Shown here one piece after another: positions 15,342-24,561 of a stretch of DNA of 34,052 nt. How positions within the stretch are numbered: position 1 is the stretch's first letter; each line of letters opens with the position of its first letter. The DNA comes from an uncultured Lachnospiraceae bacterium (lineage in GTDB: Bacteria; Bacillota; Clostridia; Lachnospirales; Lachnospiraceae), in assembly GCA_947626475.1 (NCBI GenBank), contig CANQSK010000015.1, forward strand, positions 1-34,052, written 5' to 3'. A program made the position numbers and the translations under genes. The notes under the pieces are model-generated. The model worked only from the letters and a program-made list of their open reading frames with translations, had not been told where the DNA came from and made no database searches.

Positions 15342-16355
15342 ATGCCGGAGAAACAAGTGACGATCATCATACCAAACTACAATGGCCTTGCGTTTCTGGG
15401 CCCCTGCATGCTGGCACTGGAGCAGCAGCTGTGTCAGGATTTTAAGGTGCTGGTGGTGGACAATGGCTCCACCGACGGAAGCGTGGACTGGCTGAAAAAG
15501 CAGGGGATTCCGGCAATTTTCTTTGATGAGAACAAGGGATTTTCCGGCGCGGTCAACGCGGGGATCCGGGCGGCGGATACGCCCTATGTGCTGCTTCTGA
15601 ACAATGACACGGAGGCGGCGCCTCCTTTTGTCGGGGAGCTTCTTAAGGCGATCAGCCGTTCCGAGAAAATCTTTGCCGTCAGCAGCAAGATGGTTCAGAT
15701 GTATCACAAGAATCTGATGGACGACGCCGGGGATATGTACAGTCTTCTGGGCTGGGCCTACCAGCGGGGAGTGGGAAGAAGCAGCCGCGGCTACAACCGT
15801 CCCATGGAGGTGTTTTCCGCCTGCGCGGGAGCTTCGATCTACAGACGGAAGGTCTTCGATGAGATCGGGCTGTTTGACGAGATGCATTTCGCCTATCTGG
15901 AAGACATTGACGTGTGCTACCGGGCGAAAATCCACGGCTATCACAATCGGTATTGTCCTTCGGCCGTCGTCTACCATGTGGGAAGCGGCACCACCGGCTC
16001 CAAGTACAACGCGTTCAAGGTCCGCCTTGCCGCCCGCAACAATGTCTATCTGAATTATAAGAATATGCCCCTTCTCCAGCTGGCGTTCAACGGACCCTTT
16101 ATTTTGGCCGGGATCGCGGTCAAGTACGGATTTTTCAGGAAGCTTGGATTTGAGAAGGAGTACCGGTCAGGAATATGGGAGGGGCTGAAAACTCTTTACA
16201 AATGTAAAAAAGTGCCGTATAATTCTGCACATCTGGACAATTATCTGTCCATCCAGTGGGAGCTGACGGCGGGAACCGCCATTTATGTGTACGAATTTAC
16301 GATGAGGCAGCTAGGGAAAATGTTACCAATATTTAAGAATTTTTTAATACCATAA
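15342..16355 (+). CDS. GT2 glycosyltransferase, rhamnosyltransferase-like, 337 aa
   Basis: The protein has a single GT-A domain (VTIIIPNYNGLAFLGPCML; VDNGSTDGSVDWL; LLNNDTEAAP as donor motif) and the later FDEMHFAYLEDIDVCYRAKIHGY motif typical of WbbL/RfbF-type GT2 enzymes. The C-terminal ~80 residues (ARNNVYLNYKNM, FILAGIAVKYGFFRK) form an amphipathic or membrane-touching segment common in this group. GGAGG at 15330-15334 has ideal spacing to the ATG at 15342, whereas the in-frame ATG at 15336 is only 1 nt from it, so 15342 was chosen; it lies 2 nt after the previous stop. It is part of the polysaccharide operon; donor and acceptor sugars are not known. Confidence 0.87.
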   Translation: MPEKQVTIIIPNYNGLAFLGPCMLALEQQLCQDFKVLVVDNGSTDGSVDWLKKQGIPAIFFDENKGFSGAVNAGIRAADTPYVLLLNNDTEAAPPFVGELLKAISRSEKIFAVSSKMVQMYHKNLMDDAGDMYSLLGWAYQRGVGRSSRGYNRPMEVFSACAGASIYRRKVFDEIGLFDEMHFAYLEDIDVCYRAKIHGYHNRYCPSAVVYHVGSGTTGSKYNAFKVRLAARNNVYLNYKNMPLLQLAFNGPFILAGIAVKYGFFRKLGFEKEYRSGIWEGLKTLYKCKKVPYNSAHLDNYLSIQWELTAGTAIYVYEFTMRQLGKMLPIFKNFLIP

Positions 16356-16415
16356 GGCTTGATTTCATGTATAATGTATGGGACATCACACCACATTAAA
16401 TCAAGGTGAACTCTT

Positions 16416-17834
16416 ATGATAAAGAATAATCAGCCAATGCTGAACCGGCTGCATATCGTTTTGGATGTGCTGGTGATGGCTGTATCCTACGCGCTGGCCT
16501 GGGTATGCCTGTATGTAGGCAACCGGCTGTTTACGCCGGACAGAGGCCTGCTGCCGCCCCAGTATTATTTTGTGATGCTGGTCGGCATTGTCCCGCTGTA
16601 TCTGATCCTGTATACGGTGTTCCATCTGTATGAGCCGAAGCGGATACAGCAGAGAAGATATGAATTTGCCAATATTCTGAGGGCCAATCTGATTGGCCTT
16701 CTGATTATTACCATGGTGCTGTTTCTTCTGAATAAGAACCTGTATTACCAGGAATATTCCAGAAGAATGGTCTATTATTTCTTTGTCATCAACGTGATCC
16801 TGGAGACAGGGGAGCGCAACACGATACGGCTGGTCCTCCATACGTTCCGGGCAAAGGGATACAATCAAAAGCATGTTCTGCTGCTGGGCTACAGCCGGAC
16901 GGCGGAGGGGTTTATCGACCGCGTGCTGACCAACCCGGAGTGGGGATACCATATCTGGGGAATCCTGGACGACAACAAAGAGCTGGGCACCGAGTACCGG
17001 GGAGTCCGGGTGATCGGAAGGACCGGCGAGCTGGAATCCATCCTGGAGCTGAACACGCTGGATGAGATCGCCATCACCCTGGGGCTGGCAGAGTATGCCA
17101 AGCTGGAGACGGTGGTAGCGGCCTGCGAGAAGTCCGGCGTTCATACCAAGTTCATTCCGGATTATAACAATGTGCTGCCGACCAGGCCATACACGGAGGA
17201 TTTGCAGGGACTGCCGGTCATCAATATCCGTCATGTGCCGCTGAACCAGCCCTTTAACCGCGTGATCAAGAGAGCGGTGGATATTGTGGGGGCCCTGGTG
17301 GGCATTATTGTGTTCTCGCCTGTGATGTTTCTGACGGCTGTCATGATCAAGATTACGTCGCCGGGCCCGCTGATCTTCAAGCAGGAGAGGATCGGAATCC
17401 ACAACCGGCCTTTCCAGATGTATAAGTTCCGTTCCATGGAGGTGCAGGCGCCCTCTGAGGAAGCGAACAAGTGGACAACCCCTCATGACCCGCGGGTGAC
17501 GCCCTTCGGGCATTTTATAAGAAAATGCAGCATCGATGAGATCCCGCAGTTTTTTAATGTGCTGAAGGGGGACATGAGTCTCGTAGGCCCCAGGCCGGAG
17601 CGGCCGCTTTTTGTGGAGCGGTTTAAGGAAGAGATTCCCAGATATATGATCAAGCACCAGGTGCGTCCCGGCATGACCGGATGGGCTCAGATCAACGGAT
17701 ACAGGGGAGACACTTCTATCACCAAGAGAATTGAGCATGACCTGTATTACATTGAGAACTGGACGCTGGGATTTGATTTTCGGATTATGTTCCTGACATT
17801 TTTTAAGGGATTTATTAATAAAAACGCGTATTAA
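16416..17834 (+). CDS. Undecaprenyl-phosphate sugar phosphotransferase (WcaJ/CpsE-type), 472 aa
   Basis: This is the likely initiating enzyme of the locus: it would transfer a sugar-1-phosphate from a UDP-sugar to undecaprenyl phosphate. Four N-terminal membrane helices (first LHIVLDVLVMAVSYALAW, last MVYYFFVINVILE) are followed by a CoA-binding-like Rossmann domain (HVLLLGYSRTAEGFIDRVL) and then the catalytic bacterial sugar transferase domain from about residue 285 (RAVDIVGALVGIIVFSPV, MYKFRSM, SIDEIPQFFNVLKGDMSLVG, GPRPE). The length is normal for the TIGR03023-type polyprenyl glycosylphosphotransferases. The sugar, glucose or galactose or another, cannot be told. A 60-nt gap before it has a TATAAT at 16370-16375 but no -35 box, so it may have a minor promoter of its own. 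It is followed 21 nt later by the LCP gene. Confidence 0.9.
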   Translation: MIKNNQPMLNRLHIVLDVLVMAVSYALAWVCLYVGNRLFTPDRGLLPPQYYFVMLVGIVPLYLILYTVFHLYEPKRIQQRRYEFANILRANLIGLLIITMVLFLLNKNLYYQEYSRRMVYYFFVINVILETGERNTIRLVLHTFRAKGYNQKHVLLLGYSRTAEGFIDRVLTNPEWGYHIWGILDDNKELGTEYRGVRVIGRTGELESILELNTLDEIAITLGLAEYAKLETVVAACEKSGVHTKFIPDYNNVLPTRPYTEDLQGLPVINIRHVPLNQPFNRVIKRAVDIVGALVGIIVFSPVMFLTAVMIKITSPGPLIFKQERIGIHNRPFQMYKFRSMEVQAPSEEANKWTTPHDPRVTPFGHFIRKCSIDEIPQFFNVLKGDMSLVGPRPERPLFVERFKEEIPRYMIKHQVRPGMTGWAQINGYRGDTSITKRIEHDLYYIENWTLGFDFRIMFLTFFKGFINKNAY

Positions 17835-17855
17835 AGCTAGGATGAGGACGGAAAC

Positions 17856-19802
17856 ATGAGTTTTGGATATGATGATGGGAAAAACCCGCCGGAGGACGGG
17901 GATTTTTGGGACGGAGAGGACTGGGAGACGGAAGAGCGCCCCAGCCGGAAGCCGGTAAGGAGAACGGAACAGCCCGGCTATGACGCCGCCGGCGGCAGAG
18001 CCGGGAGCAGGACCGGAGGCAGAGCGGGGACCAGGAGAACCGCCTTTCAGCAGGGGAAGCAGCGGAATCCCTATTCCCAGACGGGAACGACAGCGTCTCA
18101 CAGCAGCCGGTATGCCCAGCTGAAGGAGGAGCAGGCCAGGAAAAAGAAAAAGAGACGCCGGATCATTGCCATGATCGTGGCGGAATGTCTTGTACTTACG
18201 GCAATATTTTCCTATGCGTATGTCACCAGGCTGTGGAATCTGATGCCAAGACCTACCGTCAGAGAGGAGAATGTAACCAATCCCAATCTGGCGGTCGAGG
18301 ATATTCATAAGATGCAGGGCTACTGGATGGTAGCCATTTTTGGCATTGACGTGGGAACCGGCGCCTCCGGCGCCCGCGGCAACTCCTCGGATGTGAATAT
18401 TATCGCCTGCATCAATCAGGATACCGGGGAGATCAAGCTGGTGTCCCTGTACCGGGATACGTATCTGAAGGTTACGGACAAGGGAGAGTACCGCAAGTTC
18501 AATTACGCGTATTCCGCCGGCGGCCCCGAGATGGCTCTGAAGATGCTGAACGAGAACCTGGATCTGAATATTACGGAGTACATTACCTTCAACTGGAAGG
18601 CTGTGGCGGACGGCATCAATATTCTGGGCGGCGTGGACGTGGATATCACAAAGTCAGAGTTTAAATACATCAACAGCTTTATCACAGAGACGGTTAAGGA
18701 GACGGGAGTAGGCTCCTATCAGCTGAAGAGCGCGGGCATGAACCATCTGGACGGGATCCAGGCGGTGTCTTACGCCCGGCTGCGTCTGATGGACAACGAC
18801 TACAAGAGAACGGAGCGGCAGAGAAAGATCATTCAGCTGGCTTTTGATAAGGCGAAGCAGTCCAATTATTCTGTGCTGAACAACATACTGGTGGTCTGCC
18901 TGCCCCAGGTTATGACCAATCTGGAGTTTGCGGATCTGACCAATCTGGCCCTGGGTATCTCCAAGTACCATATCGGCGAGACGGTGGGATTCCCCTTCGA
19001 TAAGGGCGACGCCAACATGGGCTCCAAGGGCGCTTCTGTCATTCCTCTGAGCCTGGAGTCCAATGTCAGCCAGCTGCATCAGTTCCTGTTCGGAGACGAG
19101 GCTTATACGCCTACCAGCACCGTGCGGCAGATCAGTCAGAAGATTGCCTCGGATACAGGACTTTACGCCAACAAGTCCTCTTCCTCCGGCGGCTCTTCCG
19201 GCGGACAGTCATCGGAAGGAAAGAAGGAGACAAAGGACTCTGAGAAGGAGACGGAGGAGAACGAGGACGGGCCGGACAGCAGTTCGGCGGATCGGACAGT
19301 CCCTGTCTATCCCGGAATATTTGAGACGGATGAGGACGGCAATCTTATCGATCCGCCGGAGCCGGATGAACCGTTTTTGCCGGGCGGAACCACGAGGCCG
19401 GGTCCCACCGAGAGTTCTCCCGCTCCGTCGCCGGGCATGAATGAGACCCAGCCCGGGTACGTTCCTTACGGCCCCGGGTATGAGACCCAGCCGCAGGACG
19501 GAAACGAGCCCAGGTGGCCGGGAGATACAGGCAGCGAAAACGGCGGTCCGGGAGACGCAGGCACACCCTCCGGCGGCACAGGCGGTCCCGGAGACATGTC
19601 CGTCGGTCCGGGCAGTACCGGTACGGGCCCCGGACTTTCGGAAGGGAATACAGGCGGTCCGGGAGCGGCGGAGAACGGTCCGGGTGCCGGAACGGGTGAC
19701 AGCGGTTCTCTCCAGGGAGGTCCCGGCGTATCGGCGGGCCCGGGAGACAGCAGCGGAGTGATTACCGGTCCGGGTGATGTCGCGCCAGGGCCCGGATATT
19801 AA
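17856..19802 (+). CDS. LytR-CpsA-Psr (LCP) family glycopolymer transferase with long Gly/Pro-rich tail, 648 aa
   Basis: Residues 1-100 are a charged, disordered cytoplasmic part (many Arg, Gly and Lys), followed by one membrane helix (~100-125, IIAMIVAECLVLTAIFSYAY) and the extracellular LCP domain (IFGIDVGTGASGARGNSSDV, SLYRDTYLKV, INILGGVDVDI, GIQAVSYARLRLMDNDYKRTERQR). The conserved Arg/Asp residues that bind polyprenyl pyrophosphate are present. LCP enzymes move lipid-linked glycans onto peptidoglycan, which fits the initiating transferase just upstream. From about residue 435 the protein continues for over 200 residues as a Ser/Glu-, Pro- and then Gly-Pro-rich tail with many GGPG units, ending in PGPGY. 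This is much longer than in most LCP proteins and may be a wall-spanning segment. GAGGACGG precedes the ATG. Confidence 0.9.
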   Translation: MSFGYDDGKNPPEDGDFWDGEDWETEERPSRKPVRRTEQPGYDAAGGRAGSRTGGRAGTRRTAFQQGKQRNPYSQTGTTASHSSRYAQLKEEQARKKKKRRRIIAMIVAECLVLTAIFSYAYVTRLWNLMPRPTVREENVTNPNLAVEDIHKMQGYWMVAIFGIDVGTGASGARGNSSDVNIIACINQDTGEIKLVSLYRDTYLKVTDKGEYRKFNYAYSAGGPEMALKMLNENLDLNITEYITFNWKAVADGINILGGVDVDITKSEFKYINSFITETVKETGVGSYQLKSAGMNHLDGIQAVSYARLRLMDNDYKRTERQRKIIQLAFDKAKQSNYSVLNNILVVCLPQVMTNLEFADLTNLALGISKYHIGETVGFPFDKGDANMGSKGASVIPLSLESNVSQLHQFLFGDEAYTPTSTVRQISQKIASDTGLYANKSSSSGGSSGGQSSEGKKETKDSEKETEENEDGPDSSSADRTVPVYPGIFETDEDGNLIDPPEPDEPFLPGGTTRPGPTESSPAPSPGMNETQPGYVPYGPGYETQPQDGNEPRWPGDTGSENGGPGDAGTPSGGTGGPGDMSVGPGSTGTGPGLSEGNTGGPGAAENGPGAGTGDSGSLQGGPGVSAGPGDSSGVITGPGDVAPGPGY

Positions 19803-19915
19803 GAAATCCGTTTCACAGATTTATAATCGTTCTTTCACAATTTGGTCACAAAGCGCTGATATAGTAAAAGACATCAAAGGTTGATAGATACTTTTTTGAA
19901 AGGAGATTATAGATC

Positions 19916-21382
19916 ATGTATGATGAGAATGACAGAAATTTAAATGAGAATCAGGCATCTGAGGAAAACGCGGACAAGGCGGATGTGAATTTTGTCATGA
20001 GCGGGTCTCAGACCCAGAATAATCAGGAACAGAACCGGCAGAGCTATCAGGGGTATCAGAATTACCAGGGACAGCCGGCAGGAGGGCAGAATCAGTCTTA
20101 CGGCGGATATCAGAATTATCAGGATTACCGGGCGCCGGAACCGCCCAGGAAACCGAAGAAGCCGTCAGTGGTCAAGAAGGTTGCCGGCATTGCGGCGGCG
20201 GCCCTGCTGTTCGGTATCATTTCCGGCGGAACCATGGTGGGCATCAATATACTGGCGGATTCCGCAAGCGATTCCGGGAACAAAACAGCGGAGACAGTTC
20301 GTCCTACAGAGGGAGTGAGCCTTTCGGACGAGGAGATTTCCAGAATTGTCACGGATCTGAACCTTGAGCTTGGAGACACTCAGGAAATGGATGTTTCCGC
20401 GATCGTGGAGGAGGCTATGCCTTCTGTGGTGGCGATCAACAATACCATGCTGTACCAGAGAAATAACCTTTGGTTTGGTTCTCAGACCTATGAGGTTCCC
20501 AGCAGCGGGTCCGGTATTATCATAGGGCAGAACGAGGATGAGCTTCTGATCGTCAGCAACAACCATGTGGTTGAGAATGCTACGGAGCTGTCGGTGGTGT
20601 TTATTGACGGTCAATCCATAGACGCTACGGTAAAGGGAACGGACGCGGAGACAGACCTGGCCGTGGTAGCTGTTCCGCTAAGCAGCATTCCGGCTGAGAC
20701 CATGAGCAAGATCTCCACGGCAAAGCTGGGAAGCTCCGATGATATGAAGGTAGGCCAGGGAGTGGTGGCCATCGGCAACGCTCTGGGATACGGACAGTCC
20801 GTGACGGTAGGATATGTCAGCGCCCTTAACAGGGAGGTGCGCACCTCCGACGCCAAGACCAGAACGCTTCTTCAGACAGACGCGGCCATTAACCCGGGCA
20901 ACAGCGGCGGCGCGCTTCTGAACATGAAGGGCGAAGTGATCGGCATCAACGCCGCCAAGTACGCGGACACTGAGGTGGAAGGCATAGGCTATGCCATTCC
21001 CATTTCCCAGGCGGAGAGCATCATTAACTCTCTGATGGTCCGCCGCAGCGGCGACAAGGTAGAGGAAGGCAGCGAAGGCTATCTGGGCATCCAGGGAGTC
21101 ACCGTCGATGACAGCATGGTGAAGCAGCTGGACATCCCGGAGGGCGTGTATGTGTACAAGATTCTGGATGGCGGCGCCGCGTCTAAAAGTGATCTGAAGG
21201 AAAAAGACGTGATCACTCAGTTTGACGGTCAGACCATCCGGACCATGGCGAGCCTTCAGGATCTGCTGAAATATTACAAAGTAGGGGAGACGGTGGACAT
21301 GGTGGTTCAGTCTCTGGAGGACGGCCAGTATGTGGAGCATACCGTCACCATCACCCTCGGCAAACAGGTAAATGCAGACTGA
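19916..21382 (+). CDS. HtrA/DegP-type membrane-anchored serine protease with PDZ domain, 488 aa
   Basis: Residues 1-80 are an Asn/Gln/Tyr-rich cytoplasmic segment with YQGYQNYQG-like repeats. One membrane helix follows (~85-108, VAGIAAAALLFGIISGGTMV), then a trypsin-like S1C domain with the complete triad His217 (NNHVVENATE), Asp247 (ETDLAVVAV) and Ser330 (NPGNSGGALL), and a C-terminal PDZ domain (GYLGIQGVTV ... GAASKSDLKEKDVI). It degrades or refolds damaged exported proteins outside the membrane. The ribosome site AAAGGAG lies upstream, and a 113-nt gap separates it from the LCP gene with a TATAGT near 19858 as a possible -10; no terminator is seen there. The next gene starts 15 nt after its stop, so the two are likely co-transcribed. 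Confidence 0.92.
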   Translation: MYDENDRNLNENQASEENADKADVNFVMSGSQTQNNQEQNRQSYQGYQNYQGQPAGGQNQSYGGYQNYQDYRAPEPPRKPKKPSVVKKVAGIAAAALLFGIISGGTMVGINILADSASDSGNKTAETVRPTEGVSLSDEEISRIVTDLNLELGDTQEMDVSAIVEEAMPSVVAINNTMLYQRNNLWFGSQTYEVPSSGSGIIIGQNEDELLIVSNNHVVENATELSVVFIDGQSIDATVKGTDAETDLAVVAVPLSSIPAETMSKISTAKLGSSDDMKVGQGVVAIGNALGYGQSVTVGYVSALNREVRTSDAKTRTLLQTDAAINPGNSGGALLNMKGEVIGINAAKYADTEVEGIGYAIPISQAESIINSLMVRRSGDKVEEGSEGYLGIQGVTVDDSMVKQLDIPEGVYVYKILDGGAASKSDLKEKDVITQFDGQTIRTMASLQDLLKYYKVGETVDMVVQSLEDGQYVEHTVTITLGKQVNAD

Positions 21383-21396
21383 CAGGAGAATAACAG

Positions 21397-22773
21397 TTGG
21401 ACGAAAAGAATCCCAATCACACAGAACAATCTGATCAGTACGAAAAGATTTGTTACATCTGCCGCCGGACAGAGAGCAAGGCAGGCCCTATGATCAACAT
21501 GCCCGGCGGCATGTGCCTGTGTCATGACTGTATGCAGAAATCCTTCGATTCCGTGTTAAACAGCGGCCTGGATTTTTCAAAGATCCAGAATATGCCCTAT
21601 ATGAACATGAATCTGAATGATTTCACGAATCTGAATATACCCAAGGCGGAGATACCGCAGAAGCAGAAGATCAAAAAGAAGACTGCGCAGGAGAAGCCGG
21701 CCCTGAATATCAGGGACATACCGGCTCCCCACAAGATCAAGGCGTCCCTGGATCAGTATGTGATCGGCCAGGAGCAGGCCAAGAAGGTGTTTTCCGTCGC
21801 GGTATACAATCATTATAAAAGAGTGCTGGCCAGGGAGAACCGCCGGGAGTCGGATGATGTTCAGATTGAGAAATCCAATATCCTTATGATCGGCCCAACC
21901 GGAAGCGGCAAGACCTATCTGGTCAAAACCCTGGCAAAGCTTCTGGACGTGCCGCTGGCCATTGCGGACGCGACGGCCCTGACCGAGGCCGGTTACATTG
22001 GCGACGATATTGAGAGTGTGGTGTCCAAGCTGCTGGCTGCCGCCGGAAACGACGTGGAGCGGGCAGAGAGAGGGATTATTTTCATCGACGAGATTGACAA
22101 GATAGCCAAGAAGAAGGAGACAACCACCAGGGATGTCAGCGGCGAGTCGGTGCAGCAGGAGCTTCTGAAGCTGCTGGAGGGAAGCCTGGTTGAGGTTCCC
22201 GTGGGCTCCAATCAGAAGAACGCCCTGTCGCCCATGGCTACGGTGAATACAGATCAGATTCTGTTCATCTGCGGCGGCGCGTTTCCGGATTTGGAGCGGA
22301 TCATCAGGGAACGCCTGAACCAGTCCTCTTCCATCGGGTTTGGCTCTGAGCTGAAGGATAAGTATGACAATGATCCGGATATCCTGACGCATGTGACCAA
22401 CGAGGATCTCCGCAAGTTCGGCATGATTCCGGAATTTTTGGGCCGGATGCCGATCGTGGTGACGCTTCGCAAGCTGACGGAGCCCATGCTGGTTGAGATT
22501 CTGAAAACACCGAAAAACGCCATCCTGAAACAGTACATAAAACTGCTGGAGCTGGATGAAGTGAAGCTGGTATTTGAGGACGAGGCGCTGGAGTGGATTG
22601 CCTCCGAGGCGTTAAAACGAGATACGGGCGCCAGAGCCCTAAGGGCCATCCTGGAAGAATTTATGCTGGATATCATGTATGAGGTGCCCAAGGACCCCGG
22701 CATCGGTACGGTGGTCATCACCAGAAGCTATCTGGAGAAAAACGGCGGCCCCCGTATTGAGATGCGCCATTAA
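21397..22773 (+). CDS. Divergent ClpX-like AAA+ unfoldase, 458 aa, TTG start
   Basis: The N-terminus has a zinc-binding domain (Cys19, Cys22, Cys42 and Cys45), followed by the AAA+ core with Walker A GPTGSGKT (~166-173), pore-1 loop GYIG (~199), Walker B IIFIDEIDK (~228) and a sensor-2 region with RDTGARALRAILE. The IGFG tripeptide loop that docks ClpX on ClpP is present (SSIGFGSELK, ~313). It differs from canonical ClpX in several places: the RKH loop is replaced by NQKNALSPMA, the pore region reads GYIGDDIESVVSKLL, and the zinc domain is altered. It may be a second, specialised ClpX whose substrates differ. AGGAG 8 nt before TTG (21397) supports the non-ATG start. No clpP or tig is adjacent; the partner in the operon is HtrA. 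Confidence 0.85.
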   Translation: MDEKNPNHTEQSDQYEKICYICRRTESKAGPMINMPGGMCLCHDCMQKSFDSVLNSGLDFSKIQNMPYMNMNLNDFTNLNIPKAEIPQKQKIKKKTAQEKPALNIRDIPAPHKIKASLDQYVIGQEQAKKVFSVAVYNHYKRVLARENRRESDDVQIEKSNILMIGPTGSGKTYLVKTLAKLLDVPLAIADATALTEAGYIGDDIESVVSKLLAAAGNDVERAERGIIFIDEIDKIAKKKETTTRDVSGESVQQELLKLLEGSLVEVPVGSNQKNALSPMATVNTDQILFICGGAFPDLERIIRERLNQSSSIGFGSELKDKYDNDPDILTHVTNEDLRKFGMIPEFLGRMPIVVTLRKLTEPMLVEILKTPKNAILKQYIKLLELDEVKLVFEDEALEWIASEALKRDTGARALRAILEEFMLDIMYEVPKDPGIGTVVITRSYLEKNGGPRIEMRH

Positions 22774-22775
22774 TT

Positions 22776-24500
22776 TCATAGAGATATCAGAGATTCGTAG
22801 AGATCCAAAGTACCATACCCCCACTCTCTGTTGGGATATGTGTAGTTTGGATTTCTTTGTGCCCCTCTGGTCAGATAGGCCCGGATCACGCTGTTGTTGA
22901 CCCGCGGGTTGTTGCCGTTTACGTATCCCCAGGAATAGAGGTCCGCCACGGCTCCGGCCCCATAGGCGGCCGCGATGGAGGTTCCGGTCATGCGCGTCAA
23001 AGGGTACGCCTGAGGGGCGGAGGAAACGCCGGGGCCGGATATGTCCACGCCGGGAGCTGCCAGGTCCGGTTTGACGCGGCCGTCCCGGGTATAACCGCGG
23101 CCGGAATGAATGTAAAGGCTGTTGTTTAAATGGTTGTAGGCGCCGGCGGTGATAGGAAAGGAAGCGTCTCCCGGCGCGGTGACGGTGGTATAGGGATCAG
23201 ACTGAAGAAATACCGTGTCCTCTGTGATAAATCCGTGAAGAGGCAGCCACATGTGGAAAATGCCCGTAACGATCACTGTAGGATATACCCGGATTCTCCA
23301 GATTCCGGCAGCCGGACGGCTAAACCGCAGCAGGGCCAGGTAGCTGCTTTCCCCGCTGGTGATGGTGATGTAGGAGACTGTGACTGTGCTTTCGTCGGCG
23401 GAAAATCGGACGGAGGCGTCCTGACCGCTCCGGAAGGGGATCCGCTCCGTCACCTCCCCGGAGGGAGAGATCAGTCCCACAGTGTAGACCTCCGGCAGAT
23501 TGGCCCACAGCTCCACATCAAAGCCGTTCTCGCCTTCTCCGACCCTTAGTTCCACTTCCTGATAGTCGCCGGCGGCGTAACCGGTATAGTGGTGTCTTCT
23601 GCCGGCTTCGTTTCCCACAGCGCAGACGGCGGACACGCCGCGAAAGACCTGAAGATGGCTTAATACTCTGGACAGGGGCGATGTCCCGTCGTGGCCGCCC
23701 TGATTGCTGCCCAGCCCCAGGCAGATGACAAGGGGCATCCGGTATCGGTAGGCCAGCTGAAGAAGATAGATGACGCCCATCATAATGTCCGTGCACTGAT
23801 AGGCCGCGGCGCCCGGGAGAATCTGATAATAGTCCCGCAGATACTGTTTGGCGGGCTTTAATTTTACCACTCCCAGAAAACAGGCCGGAGCGGCGCCGGC
23901 GTAATCCATATCGGGAGAGCCGCTGCCGGCGGCGGCGCCTGCCAGGAAGGTGCCGTGTCCCAGCTCGTCAGTCACGGGGACCAGGTCAAGGGGACATTCC
24001 GTCTCAAGAGCGAGATTGATATCTTCCTCCCGGTATTCCCGGCCGTACAGAAACTGATAGGGAAAGCCCAGAGGATCTTCCAGGACGAAAGGTTCTCCCT
24101 GGGCAGTCTGGTCCCAGATGCCGAGAATGCGCGTAGTGCCGTTCCGGTTGCGGAACAGAGGATTCTGATAGTCGATTCCCGTGTCGATAAAACCTATGAT
24201 GGTGCCTGCGCCGTCGGCGCCCAGAGCCGGACGGCGGGCGGCCTGAAGAAATCCGGAAGCCTCCAGGCCGGTATCGTCAAGAAGGCCGTACAGGGCGGGA
24301 ATGGAGTTGTAGGGATAATTTTCCGCGGAGACCGGCGCGATGTCCGCCAGAGGAACATGGAGTACGGCGTATTCCTCGTTGACGTAGGAGACGCAGCCGC
24401 TTCCCAGGAGTTCCCTTAAGGTGTCCAGACTGCTGTTTCCGTGCTGGTATATGAAGTCTCCGTAGTCCTCCCCTGCCACGTTGGCGGTACAGGTGATCAT
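22776..24500 (-). CDS. Csp-like S8 subtilase, 574 aa
   Basis: The subtilisin triad is complete: Asp106 (IIGFIDTGIDYQNP), His182 (DELGHGTFLAG) and Ser508 (MTGTSIAAAYG), with a likely oxyanion Asn in LGSNQGGHDG. The first ~100 residues resemble the prodomain of clostridial Csp proteases, and an insert of about 100 residues (jelly-roll-like beta strands) sits between His and Ser, as in CspB. No signal peptide is present. Csp proteases process the germination enzyme SleC in spore formers, but relatives are numerous in Lachnospiraceae and many have unknown roles, so a germination role is only one option. The start at 24500 is supported by AGGAGGC 7 nt upstream; the frame extends further with no ribosome site. 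Its stop lies 2 nt from that of the convergent ClpX-like gene. Confidence 0.85.
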   Translation of the reverse strand: MITCTANVAGEDYGDFIYQHGNSSLDTLRELLGSGCVSYVNEEYAVLHVPLADIAPVSAENYPYNSIPALYGLLDDTGLEASGFLQAARRPALGADGAGTIIGFIDTGIDYQNPLFRNRNGTTRILGIWDQTAQGEPFVLEDPLGFPYQFLYGREYREEDINLALETECPLDLVPVTDELGHGTFLAGAAAGSGSPDMDYAGAAPACFLGVVKLKPAKQYLRDYYQILPGAAAYQCTDIMMGVIYLLQLAYRYRMPLVICLGLGSNQGGHDGTSPLSRVLSHLQVFRGVSAVCAVGNEAGRRHHYTGYAAGDYQEVELRVGEGENGFDVELWANLPEVYTVGLISPSGEVTERIPFRSGQDASVRFSADESTVTVSYITITSGESSYLALLRFSRPAAGIWRIRVYPTVIVTGIFHMWLPLHGFITEDTVFLQSDPYTTVTAPGDASFPITAGAYNHLNNSLYIHSGRGYTRDGRVKPDLAAPGVDISGPGVSSAPQAYPLTRMTGTSIAAAYGAGAVADLYSWGYVNGNNPRVNNSVIRAYLTRGAQRNPNYTYPNREWGYGTLDLYESLISL

Positions 24501-24561
24501 AAAACTGCCTCCTGAAAGCTTCTTCTGAAATAAATATATGCAAAAATGAATGATATCTGTC

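Noticed and set aside
16356-16415. Promoter before the initiating transferase
   Set aside because: A TATAAT at 16370-16375 has no -35 box at 16-18 nt and no TGn extension, so it was mentioned but not listed as a feature.
19530-19790. Repeated GGTCCGGG-like units as a possible CRISPR or structural repeat
   Set aside because: The units are irregular in length and lie in frame in the LCP tail, encoding GGPG motifs; there are no spacers of constant size.
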